Translations under genes and position numbers: made by a program
Origin: Nemania diffusa
Lineage: Eukaryota > Ascomycota > Sordariomycetes > Xylariales > Xylariaceae
Assembly (NCBI GenBank): GCA_038501195.1
Contig: JBBPUQ010000011.1
Location: 2,294,001 to 2,358,000, forward strand
DNA length: 64,000 nucleotides
Direction of reading: 5' to 3'
The notes under the pieces: generated by a model
The model's input: only the letters and a program-made list of their open reading frames with translations
Databases searched by the model: none
What the model was told of the DNA's origin: nothing
Shown here: piece after piece, positions 26,641 to 38,279 of the stretch
Layout: each line of letters opens with the position of its first letter
Numbering within the stretch: position 1 is the stretch's first letter

Positions 26641-27236
26641 TTGGTGTTTTGTTTTGAGGTGTTTTAGCAGTTTTGCAAAAGCAGTTAGCTATATACATAT
26701 CGATATTTTTGAGCATTTTCGGCTACTAGTATTTGTTTGTTACTAGTTTTTTAGTTTTGCTTTTTTTAAGGTGGGCTATTGAGATCTGATTATGAGTTTT
26801 TCGAATTACTTTTGTTTGTAAGTTGTTTGTATTAGCTACAATTAAACGTTTTTTGTATGTTACTAAATTTTTAAGCATTTGGTAATCTATTTATGATATA
26901 TTAAGTGCCAACTTTTTATATTTTTTTAGCAAGGAACTTTCGCGGTTGGCTTGCAGTAGGGCATCGATTAAGAATATGCTTGATACAGATGGTGGCTCGT
27001 TGACAACTAGCTCGTAGATCTTGACTACTTACAGGGTAGGACGTTCTAGGGTAGGGTTTTCTAAAGTTAGCCACTTTGAAGTTGTAACCGGCCGGAAAAG
27101 TGCTATTATGCGTTATTTGTCTTTTTTTTGCTTTTGACTTTTCAACTTATTTTTTAGCTTTGATATAATGTTTGAAATAGTATTTTGAGTTTTTGGCTAG
27201 TAAATGATCACAAAGTTATAATGTGATATTAGCTTA

Positions 27237-27330
27237 GCTTATTTAGTTTGTTGAAGGTTTAATACACGTTTAACAGTAAAATATTTTAATGCTGCATGGT
27301 CGGTAATTATTGTAAAAGGTTTGACCTGTT
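27237..27330 (-). pseudogene. RNase H remnant of the inner element
   Basis: It reads PFTIITDHAALKYF followed by NLQQTK, the typical gypsy RNase H TDHxxLKY region, just downstream of RT on the minus strand. Confidence 0.75.
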
Positions 27331-27749
27331 GTAGACTTATTAGTTCTGCTTTTTAGCAGATAAATCTTTTTATTACTGCTAGTATTTCTTTGTTATAGAT
27401 GCTGTAGTTGAGTTCGGCTTTATGGAGCGCTTCGGAGTAAAATGCTACAGGACGTTAGTTGTTTTTTGGGCTGTTTTTTTGTGAAAGGCAACCTGCGGCT
27501 ACTCCGTTTAATGTGTCCGTTTTTATACGCGTTTTTGCATCGAACGAAAAATAACGAAGTACTGGCGCCGACAGTAAAGCTTGCTTTAGCCGGTCAAACG
27601 TTTTTTGACACACTTTAGACTAGTTGAGACAGGCTGTAGTAGCTATTAGCTGGGTCAGTGGTTTCGCAATGCGGCTAAACTTTTCAATGAACCGCTTGTA
27701 AAAATTACAGAACTTTAAAAAAGACTGCACTTTTTGGACCTGGGCTATG

Positions 27750-28260
27750 CTATACTTTTTAAGTGGTTCTTATTTACAGATTACTTCGGTTTTTGCTGGG
27801 TTTACTTCGATTTTGTTAGTGCTAATGATAAATTTTAAAAATTTAGTTTTGGTTACATAAAACTTACACTTTTTTAAGTCCGCTTATAATTTTGCAGCTT
27901 ATAGTTTACTCAAAACTTTTTTTACGTGGAGTTTATGTTCAATTTTGTTGTTTGAATATATTAACACGTCGTTGATATATGCTATACAAAATATATCGAG
28001 GTATTTGGCTAAAGTATTGTTAATAAACCGTTAAAATATAGCTGGTTCATTTGTTAAACCAAAAAGTAAGACGTTAAATTGGTATACCTTGTATTGCGTA
28101 CAAAACGCAGTTAAAGATTTACATTTTTCTGCTATACGTATGCGGTAAAACGCCTGCTTTATGTCCAACTTGGTGTAAATTTTTGCTTTTGTAAGGCGAG
28201 TGAGCGTTTTATTGATCAAAGGCAAAGGGTATCGGTTTTTCTGCGTTAGAAAGTTCAGCT
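27750..28260 (-). pseudogene. Reverse transcriptase remnant of the inner element
   Basis: The open part (28031-28225) contains KAKIYTKLDIKQAFYRIRI and LLFGLTNEPAIF, standard gypsy RT blocks. After a stop, the catalytic box at 27953-27979 reads YINDVLIYS, with the first Asp of the YxDD box changed to Asn. Confidence 0.88.
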
Positions 28261-29362
28261 TTCAGTAATTTACGCATAGTTTTAGAGATCTGTTGCTTTT
28301 TTGTACAAATAAAACTAGTGCTGCTTAAAGTGCTATAGTAGGCTCGATAAAACTTTTCATTAAGTTTTCGTGTATATATTGCTTACAGGTTTTAGTTTCT
28401 TTTAAGGACATTTTGTATAAAGCGCTGTATTTTAGGTTTTTTGGATCTTTTGTAAGTTCGATATAGTGATCGACTTTATGTTTTCGAGGTGGCATTTGAT
28501 CGGAAGCTTTTTTGCTAAATACATCAAGATATTTGTGGTATTCTGTGGGTACTACTTGTTTAGCTATTTTTTGAAGGTTTTTTTTTAGGCTTTTTGATTT
28601 GGACTTTTTTTAAGCGATTATCGAGTTTATTTTGTACAAAAAAGTCACTTTGTATGATTTAGTGTTTTTTTGGTGCATTACTACTGCAAAAGTTGTAGCA
28701 TTTAACGTAAAGATGCTAATAGGTCGGTGCTTGTACTATTTTATAGCGTTTTTTTGCAGTTTATATTTGCTGTAACGGTTTTTCGGCTTGGGTTTTTTTT
28801 TTGGTAAGGCTTTCTTGGGTAGGTTTTTTCGAAGCAGCTTTGCTTTATTGTCGTTTGCTAGTAGTATTTTTATTTTTTATAACTTGTGCTTTATTTGGTT
28901 TTTTTTGAACGGGCTAACAGTATGTCGAAGAGGTTTAAGTATAGTGTGGATAAAGCTAATCATAAAAAAGTATTTTTTTGTTTTTTTATCTGACTTTTTG
29001 TGTATAGCTTTTAACTAGGAAATTTGTTTCTTTATAGCGAACAAGCTTTGTAACCGGGTGGCATTTTGTGCTTTTTGCGTTATTTTATTTTTGAGTAGCT
29101 TGTTTTGTCGTGTAGTATCGATTTGGTAACTTGGGCTTTTTAGTTTTTCTGCTTTATTTAATGATATGTTTTTGATAAGTTTTTTTTTTTCTGTAGTAGG
29201 GAATATCAGTTTTCGCTTTCGGCAGTTGACTAGTACGTTGTGATGTGCGAAAAACTTCTGTTTTACAATTATATCATGTTTTATATTTAGTACTATTATA
29301 GGGGCATTTTGGATAGTGTATACGTTAATACGAAAGTAGACATTTAGTGCTTTAGTGATTTT

Positions 29363-29581
29363 TTAGTTGCTGTTGCTATTGTATTTTGTAACAGAGGTAG
29401 GCTTGAAGCTAAATAGTTTGGGAAGGTTTAGAAGTCGTATTATTTTTTTGGCAAATCGGGTATTTATATATAAGTATACTTTAGCTTTTGTATTAGCTAA
29501 AGCAGAGGTAGAAAGTTTTAGTTTATTGAATGTTATTAAACAAGTTATTAACAGGGGCTTTTTTTTAAAGATTTTTTTCAA
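29363..29581 (-). pseudogene. Retropepsin-like protease remnant of the inner element
   Basis: The frame contains ALANTKAKVYLYINTRFA. This aligns with the aspartic-protease active-site region of gypsy elements, with the catalytic Asp now Asn and the Gly now Lys, both G-to-A effects. It lies between the Gag knuckle and RT, as expected. Confidence 0.6.
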
Positions 29582-29793
29582 AAAGTTGAATAGGACTTTT
29601 TTGTATTGATTTAGGTTTAAAGCTAACAGTGTAATAAGCTTAGAGAAAAAGACTAGTTGTTTTGAGTTTTTTTGTTTTTTGAACTTTTTTTTTCTATATC
29701 GACTTTTTAGTTGTTTTTGAAATAACTTATCTTTTTTTCTATAATTGCTGCAACTTAAGCAGTGTTTAAGCGTTTATGTTTTTTGTAGTACAG

Positions 29794-29835
29794 ACAGTTA
29801 GTGCTTCGGTAGCTAACTTCGTAACAAATAAAGCA
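29794..29835 (-). pseudogene. Gag zinc-knuckle remnant of the inner element
   Basis: It reads CFICYEVSYRSTNC, again CX2CX4HX4C with His replaced by Tyr. Confidence 0.65.
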
Positions 29836-31959
29836 AAGACTTTTTTGTGCTAGAATTACTTCTTTTTTGTATCGCAGTTTTGTGTAAAGCTTATGCCCGT
29901 TTTTTAACTCTTTAAGTACTGAAATAGAAAGATGTTGTTCGGTAGTCGAAAATGCAGCTTTACTAGGTGGTAGTTTTACGGGTAAGTTCTGTGAAAGTAA
30001 GTCCTTTGTAGGTAGGTCTTTTGGAACGCCGACTGTGCTATGTTCTAACAGCTGTTAGTTAGTTTTTCGCGGAATAGGGTTATTAATAAAGTTTTTATAC
30101 TATTGATAGTCGGCAACTTGAACGCGGGAACAATAAGTATTAAAGGTGATTTTAAAGCTGTTTGTATTAAATATCATAACTTTGTTTAATCGTTTTGGTA
30201 GTTTGTTGTGCAAGTTTTATTTATAGTTGGCTCGAAGTATACAAGTTTGATTAGCTAGTTTGACAAACTTAAGTCAGAAGTTTAAAAATACTTTTGGTTC
30301 TTTTATTTTGAGCTTGTTATATTTGGTCTGGGTTTTTTTATACTTGTAGGGGTTGCTATATAACTTCAGTAGATGTTTCAAAACTTTTACAGTAGTTGTA
30401 TATATAAGGCTGTTTTATTTTAAAACTTGTTTTACAAATGGAATAATTTTTAAAGCAGCTGATTTGCTTATACATTTTAAGATGTAGTATATTCGGCTTT
30501 GTTTGTTTATAAAGTAGTTTGTATTTGCTTGAAGTTTGTTTTTTATAAGTAAGTACTAGTAGTAAAATTCGACTGCAGGCTTGCTGTTTAAAGGAGTGTT
30601 ATTGGTAAAAACAGGAAAGTCTGTTATTTTTATACTTTGTTTTCCGCTGTTCAAAAACGTTGAGCTTAATGTTGTACTTTTTTTGTGACTGCTTTTTTAA
30701 GTAGCGTTTTTTGGGGTAAGTATATTATAAGTAGGGCTTTTTGAAGTAAACGTGTGTAGGGTAGTAAGCTTTTAAATATCTGCTTTAAGGTTTAGATTGT
30801 TTTAGGTAGCTTGGCTTTAAGTAGTTTTTTTGGATGTAGTAGTAAGTAGAGTGTTTTTTGTTAAAATAGGTTGACTAAGGGTAGCTTTGCTGTTAGTATT
30901 ATTTACATAGGTATAACTTTTTTAGGTAAAAGCTTGCTAGGTAGATGTTTGTTGGGTGGGTTTTTGCTTAGTAGTAACTTGTACAGTGGGTGTTTTTTTG
31001 CGTGCTCTGACCAGAGCTTCTTAGAAAACTTCGTTGCAGTTTTGTAGTTTTTCAATTTTTTTTTTATACATTTCTAAGACTTGCTTGTTTTTAACTAGCT
31101 TCGTTTTAGCTTTTTGCAAGAGCTGTTTACTTTTTTGCATAAAATTTTTTATGATGTGGCAGGTAGTATGCAAGTAGTTCTGATTTTGGCTACTGTTAAA
31201 GGCTATAGTGTACAGCTAGTTTATTGCTTTGTGAAATATTTGGGTTATAATAATACGGGTGTATACTTCGTTAAAGACAAGCTTAGGTTTAGCTTTGTTC
31301 AACTTTTTCTAGGTATTGTAATTAATAATGAACTTTTTGTTTCTGAACTTGTGTTTTGCTATGTCGGATAGAAAAAATGTTTTGTATGTATAGCATTGTT
31401 TTTATTAGTAGGCTAACTTACGTTCATTTTTTACTTGGGAAAAGATATTTCGTTAAATTCTGTTAATAGTTAAATAGAACGTATAAAAGTTTTGTACTGC
31501 TTCGTTTTTTATGTAGTTTTGGTACTATTGGTAAGTACTCTTTTTGGAACTATTAGGGTGTTTTTTGGCAAACTTTAGTGCAGTTTTTTGCAAAGTGGTA
31601 TTGTAAATCATGGACTTTTTAGCTAAAGAGTCTAAAGCTGCTTTTTTTGCGTCGAGGTAACTATTTTCGTTCTCGAAATAAAAATGGAAATTGCTTAGTA
31701 CAGGCATTTTTTTTTTTCTTTTTTTCTAGGTGCTAAAAGGACCTGCGGTATTATGGTTCGGCATTTTTTTTTGAGGTATAAAGTTAGTATAAAAAGTGTA
31801 AAGAAAATTCGGTATCGGGTAAGAAATTTGGTGTTTAGTGGTAAATCGGTATCTCGGTATCGGTATTAAATATGTTTAGTATTAAATCGGTGTTGAGTTA
31901 GTATCGGGTTGAGCTTTTTAATGTTAACTTACAACGAATGAATAAAACGAGTTTAGTAT

Positions 31960-32260
31960 TGTAAGAGCTAAGAAAGAACAGTTAATATAGCATGTATAAA
32001 AATACTGTATATTCGGGAGAAAATACTAAGCTAAAGAAAAAAAGAAAAAAAGGATTGAGTTTGCGACAGCAGGCTCGATTATATACAGGTTTTTTTTTTT
32101 GTAGTAAATACTTCTTCTATTGTTTCGGTATTGTTTGTTGTGCTTCTATTGTTTGCTTTTAGTACAATGGAGTAGGTGTTTGCTACAGGGCGTAGTAAAT
32201 GCCTTAGTGTATTCCCCACGCACTGTCCTTTTGTACAGTGAATGCAGTTCAGCTGTAACT
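31960..32260 (-). repeat. Right LTR of the inner retrotransposon (5' LTR in element sense)
   Basis: This is the partner of 25011-25311. The outer part keeps GC-rich tracts (TATTCCCCACGCACTGTCC) that are TATTTTTTACGCACTGTTT in the left copy. Confidence 0.87.
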
Positions 32261-33649
32261 GCAAATAACATTAGTATAATTATACAAATTAAAATATAAC
32301 GCTAAAAAGTATACTGTTTAAAAACGAAACAAATAAATTTAATAAATTTAAAAAAAAGTATAAAGCTTTTTAAAACAAAAGCTTATATAAAAACAAAAAA
32401 TAAGTTTATTTTGTTAACAATAAAAACTCTGATTTAAATAAAAATACAAACAAATGTAGCACTGCTAAAAAAATCAAAAAAAACTTAATCAATTAAAAAA
32501 TAACTGACTTAATAAATAAAATAAACGTAAATTATTAATAAAAAAGCTATATTTATATAATTTATATAAATATAAACTTATAAAAACTATTTAAACGAAA
32601 TAAAATCTGCAATAGTTATTAAAACAAATATAACTTGTTTAAAACAAAATTATTTAATAGTTTTAAATTTATAGTATTTTTTAATTATAGCTGCATTAAT
32701 TACTATATATTAAAATTTTTAGCAGCAAAATTACAGCTATATAAGTTTTAAAAATTAAAACAAATATAAAAAATTAAAAAAATAAACTTAAAAATTAAAA
32801 ACAACTGTTTAATAAAAAGCTGATTTATAACTTTAAAAAATATTACTTAAAAATAAACAATTATTAAAAAAGTTATTTTAAACAGTATATTTTTAAAAGA
32901 TTTAATTATAAACAAACAAAAATTTTATAAATAAAGTAGCAATTTTAATATTATATACAGTAAAAAAATCGTATAGTTTATAAAATTTAAAAACAAACTT
33001 ATAATCGAACTTATTAATAAACTGTTTATATATATAGCAACTGAACTAGCTTATATAAATAAAAAACTACAAGTTATATAGTATAAAGCTATGTTTAAAA
33101 ACAATTAAACTATTTAGTTTTTACAAACTTATATATAAATTTACTTTGAACTGTTTAATATTACTAAGTAATAAACTAACGTTATAGCTAAAACGAAGTA
33201 TTATATTAACATAAACAACTATATATTAGTTAAGCTACTTTTTAAACAATATAGTTTTATATAAAAAAAAGCTATAAAAAAATTTGTTAATATATATATT
33301 AATATATATATATATAAAAAATACAAATTATAAAAAACACTAGCGTTATTAATACTAAAAAAAAGCTTTAGTAAAACAATTATGTTTAATTAATTAAAAA
33401 AAAATATTATATATAAGTTTTGTTACAACTATTAAAAATTTAACAAAGTTATATAAAAATAAGTACACTTTTTATTTAATGTTATAAATTAAATTTAAAA
33501 AGCAGTAAGCTATTAATAGTACATGTTTATAAATTTAAAAAATAAATTTTAATATATCGAAATAGCTAAAAAAGATTGTAAAAAAACAGCTTTTGTAACT
33601 TTGTTCAATATATACAAATAAATAGTAATATTATTTAAACTATATAATG

Positions 33650-34545
33650 TTTTAGCAATGTTTTAAATATTAATAAAAAAAGTTGTTTAATTGTTTTATA
33701 ACTAGCTAGCAAGTTTATTTAACAATATATGCATGTAAAAAAATACTTAAAAAAAACTGTACAAGCAAATAATAATGTTATTTGTTCAGTTAGCAAAATA
33801 TAGCATAATAATTTATACTATAAAAACGTTAATGTTTGTTTAAGCAAATATATTTTTAAGTTTTTACATTTTTTAGTATAATATTAAAGCAGATTTAGCT
33901 AAAGTAGTAGTTATAAAAAACAAACTTATATTTACAATTATAATAAAAGTTAAAGCATTTGTAAATGTAACTAGTTATTTTTAATACTTAATTAACAAAT
34001 ATATTTTATTGTTTGTATTTTTTATAAACTTTATAAAAAGGCCTAAAAATTACTTGCTAATATTAAATACTAAAGCTAAAATATTTTAAAAAGCAATATA
34101 TAAAACTATAACTATAATACTAGTAGTACAGTTATTTAACTAAAAACTATTGTTAGTAATTAATATAAATTTTAACTAAGTTTATATAAATGTTTGTTTA
34201 ATATAGCTATACTTTTATAAAAAAATTTTAACGTTATATTTAGTTGTATATTTTTTTAAAAAATTAAAAAACTAACAGTTCTAGTATACAAGTTAAAAAA
34301 AAGAACTTTTTATAATTATGTTTTTTTTGTAGCACTAATATTACTGAATAAAAAGCAGAAATATTATAATATAAACGAACTATAAATTTTTAATAAAAAT
34401 TAAAACAAAAATAAACTAATTAGTTAAAATTATATAGTTTATTAATATAATTGAATATTATTACGTTAAAATTATTTACTGTTTTAAAAAATTAAATATA
34501 ATAACGGACTAGCTGTTAAAACTATTAAAATATATATATATAACA
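33650..34545 (+). pseudogene. Reverse transcriptase end and RNase H remnant of the outer element
   Basis: Ignoring stops, the plus strand shows a gypsy RT/RNase H order: a TSYF.YLINKY segment near 33975, FIKRPKNYLL near 34030, PVV-like VVQLFN near 34125, FFKKLKN near 34245 and a degraded TDxK-type RNase H block near 34370-34540. Stops replace Gln and Trp codons. This identifies the outer element as Ty3/gypsy reading left to right. Confidence 0.65.
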
Positions 34546-35982
34546 AAAAAATTTAGTAGCAATATAAAAAAAAAACAAATAATACAAGCTAAAATAATAC
34601 TGCTATATAAATTTAACTGTATAAACTTATAAACTATTATAAAATATTTATATTTTTTAATAAATTTATTATTTAATTTAAATCTAAATTAAATAATATA
34701 GCACTTTATAGTTTATAACAAAAAACTATATAAATTAGTTAAATATATTAAACTACTTAATAATTTTTTATATAGCTTAAAAATGTTGTATTAAGCAATA
34801 TTACTGCTAAAAATTTCTGAAACTATAGATTTAATATAAACAGTTAAAAATATATATATTGACTTAAGTTATACTATAGTTAGTATATTAACTTAAAAAG
34901 TTAATAAATTATATTAATATTTAAAAGCTACTTTAATAATATAACAAATAATAGTTAAATATAAAAAATACTAACTAATAAAGTTATTAATAAATAAACT
35001 ATTAAATTTTTAATTAATTATACTACTGCTTTTATTAACAAAGTAAACTATAAATTATATAATAATAAAAGCTTATAAAATATTTATATATGTAAAATAT
35101 ATAACGTTGTAAGTTGAAGCAGCTATAATATTTAATATATTGTTTAAAAATACAAAACTGTTAATTATAAAAATTAGTAAAACTTTTAACTATTTAAAAA
35201 AATAAATTTGTAATAATAGTAGCGTGTTTATAAACAACGAAACTATTTAGTAATATAAATATAATAAATTAATAATAAAGCTTATAATATTTATAAAACT
35301 TAAAAATAACAATAAAGTCGAAAAAACAAACAGAAATATTAAAAGAATTATATTCTATAATATAATTTACTATTTGTAATATAACTATTAAATATAACTT
35401 GAAATAACTATATATATATATAATTATATACTTAAATTAAATAGTTATAATAGTTATTTTTTATTATTTAATATATAGTTTTTTTAACAGTAATTATTTG
35501 TTAAATTAACTAAATATATATATAATTTAACAAAAAAAAAAGAAAGAAATTTTTAGCAAAATTTAGTATTATATTACAAAGCTTTAAAAGTTTAATGCTA
35601 TTTCAACAGTTTAAAAATATTACAAAACTAAATCAAAGTATACTTTTAAAAAAAAAAAGAACTAATTTATATATATAAACTAAAAGATTAAATATTACAT
35701 ATAAAACAACAAAGTAATAAAACAGAACTATATTATAACAAACTATAAGTTATTACTAGCTGCTACATAAGTAATATATATAAAATTCAAAGTTTTAAAA
35801 GTTTTAAATTATTTAATAAATATAATAGTATTAATTTATTTTTAATATATAGCAACAATAGTTACTTTGTACAAAGTTTATAATATATTAATAAAACAAT
35901 GCTAAAAAAAAATCGCAAACGATTGTAAATACTAAGTGGACTAAAAAATAAATAAAAACATTTATTTAAAAAAAAAAGTAGT

Positions 35983-36188
35983 TGTAGATCTAAACAATAG
36001 AAGTACTTATATGTAGATATTACATTAAAAAACAATAGAAACGGTGTGTGTATATAAGTACGCTACACTCGACAGGGGTCGACTTGTACTTTTAGAATTT
36101 ACAATCCACTTTTGAGTACAGATCTATAGCCTAGTAGTAATACATAGGTTGTAGACCAACACTCTGAGGGGACTAATCCAGACGCACA
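35983..36188 (+). repeat. Right LTR of the outer retrotransposon
   Basis: This is the partner of 23117-23322. The inner (left) part is mutated, while the outer 120 bases keep normal GC (CGCTACACTCGACAGGGGTC). Confidence 0.88.
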
Positions 36189-38279
36189 CCGCTAAGTCAT
36201 AATGTTTCCCTTTGCTCTTTTACAACCAATTATCCTGCTTCAGATTGGCTTCCGGCAACTAGGTACAACCTGCTTGGGGTATCAGCCGCTTACGCGTACG
36301 TGCATATGCGAGTATACCATTGCTTAGGTATTCGTTGTCACCCACCTGCATGTTGTAATAGGCAGTCAACAGATGTGTCATACCTAGACCAACCCTCTGG
36401 AGAGAGAGTCAAGGAGAGCGGGCAGGATTAGAGCCCGTCCCCTGCAACCTATGTAGGTATGTACAGAGTAGATGCCGAAGTTAGAATCAACATTGCGGAG
36501 ATTTGTCTTGGATGTTCTTTGTTTGAAGTTAGACGGCGTACTCTGTCTCATAAACCAGTACCGCCATCAAGAACTCATTACATGCTTTGTACTTCCAAGA
36601 CAACTTCTATGAACCCTGGATAAATACTATCTCTATAAATATACAAACAAGGGCATATTTTGATTGATAGCAAGAGCCGTAGCGCATCCTTTCTTTCGTT
36701 GAAGGTTTCTACCTATACCAATATCCTATCTAGTGTGTGTTGAGGAGCAATAATATGTTATAGAAGAAAGACATGTTGATATGGTTAGACATGCCGATTG
36801 TAAGCTGACAACATAAGCACGGACTACGCAGGTGATGCTAAACACTACGTTCAACTCCTACCTACCTAGGCAGACATAACTTTTACCATCACCTCACCTG
36901 ATCACAACATGATCCCCCCCCCCCCAAAAAAAAACTACAAATACGTAAGCCGGCAGGCATATACCTACGCATACTATTTAAAAAAATGCATTTTGTGGTA
37001 ATATTCCGCCCGATGCATGGGGTTTCTATAAGTACCTATGTATGCCTAAATTACCTATCCTGTCTGCGGTTTCGGCACCGAGATGAGTAGAGTTAACCGA
37101 TTGGTCGGCTCGCGATGACTCTTGAATTCCTAAATCTGAACGTGGAAGGCCTAGCCTCAGAAATAAGACTAAATATCAGAGGATCCTGGACAAATCCCAT
37201 ACCATTTATTAGCCGATGGCTTACCCTATCAAAGAACCTATAAAAGAGTCAAATTGTACATGGATGCCTTAACAGCAGAGGGTGTTCTGGATTTGAATAT
37301 TCAACTATGATTTAAGGAGAAGAGACAAAAATACCATGAGAAACATCAGACTGGCACCCAAGCTAGGCACCCAAGCTAGGCAAAGTTATATGCATAAAAC
37401 TACCTACTTAGTGTAAAGCCTCGTATCATCGAATTCTAGCAACTAGAGAGAAAGACCACTATACGCTACACGAATACCAACCAGTCCGCATCCCAAACAA
37501 GCGGCAAACAAAACATCTCGTCTATCTACATAGTAAAGATGATAACCCGTAGACAACCAATATATGCGGTACCTGCCTATCTAATAGTCTCAGCTACTCT
37601 GTCACTAGCACCCCTCTAAACGGTTCGCAATCGCATCTCGAGATCCGATCGAACTTCGGATACGAATACTATATCACCGGTGAATATGTAAGGACCAAGA
37701 CAACAGCCTGAAGGTGAGAAGCGGCTCCCTCTTATTTCTATGTCTCAAACATACTCTAAGGCTCGCTTAGCTAGTGATATCCTGTAGTAAGGAGGCAACG
37801 AAGGGGATCGCGTCTTCTAGTCGCATAACGTATTGATAGAGGTAAACACAAAGCTGCAGACATTGAACATCTTTAAGTCTCATAGGCAAGTATGTAGACG
37901 TTGATTATATAGCAAGTATATCGCACACTAGATTACAGACCAAAAGAAGGTGACCCTGTGAGGTAGGCGGGCATCGATTAATTTTCTCTATCTTAGTACA
38001 GACCTCCTTTAGGACTGTTGCTGCCCGTACCACTGTAGGCTGCGTGGGCAGGGCTTGTTTTTCTGTGATACTCGTACATAAAAAAGGCAGAAACTCCTTT
38101 CCATCTAAAAAAAAAGCGACTTCGTGAGTTAGAGTTCCTAACCTAACCCCTTTAAGTCGTAGTTCGCCTACTCTCTAACGCCGTGCAGGAAAGAAAATAA
38201 ACAGTAAGCGGTTTGATCCTAGACAGATTTGCAACCCATAGCCGAAGAGAGCCGTGTGACTGTATATAGGCAAAACTGA
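36189..38279. other. Gap between the retroelement and IES1
   Basis: This is 2.1 kb of normal composition with no supported gene. It contains a C12A9 homopolymer run (36914-36934) and a 13-bp tandem duplication, GGCACCCAAGCTA twice (37353-37378). Confidence 0.55.

Larger units (their letters stand above)
25011..32260 (-). mobile_element. Inner Ty3/gypsy retrotransposon, nested insertion, partly RIP-mutated
   Basis: The element is 7250 bp with 301-bp direct repeats at both ends and a 5-bp target duplication GCAAA (25006-25010 and 32261-32265). Coding order on the minus strand is Gag knuckle (29794-29835), protease (29363-29581), reverse transcriptase (27750-28260), RNase H (about 27240-27325) and integrase (26150-26640), the gypsy order. 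It interrupts the outer element just after that element's Gag knuckle, in the opposite orientation. Its GC content is clearly higher than the outer element's, so it arrived after most mutation of the host element. Each domain carries stops, mostly at former Gln and Trp codons. Confidence 0.9.
23117..36188 (+). mobile_element. Outer Ty3/gypsy retrotransposon, RIP-mutated and interrupted
   Basis: The element is bounded by 206-bp direct repeats at 23117-23322 and 35983-36188 that start TGT and end ACA. CCGC flanks both sides (23113-23116 and 36189-36192); ACCGC would fit if the LTR ended one base earlier. Removing the inner insertion leaves about 5.8 kb, normal for gypsy. On the plus strand, the interior shows a Gag zinc knuckle at 24924-24965 and the end of reverse transcriptase plus RNase H at about 33650-34545. 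All frames are full of stops, and C and G are almost gone on both strands. Confidence 0.85.
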
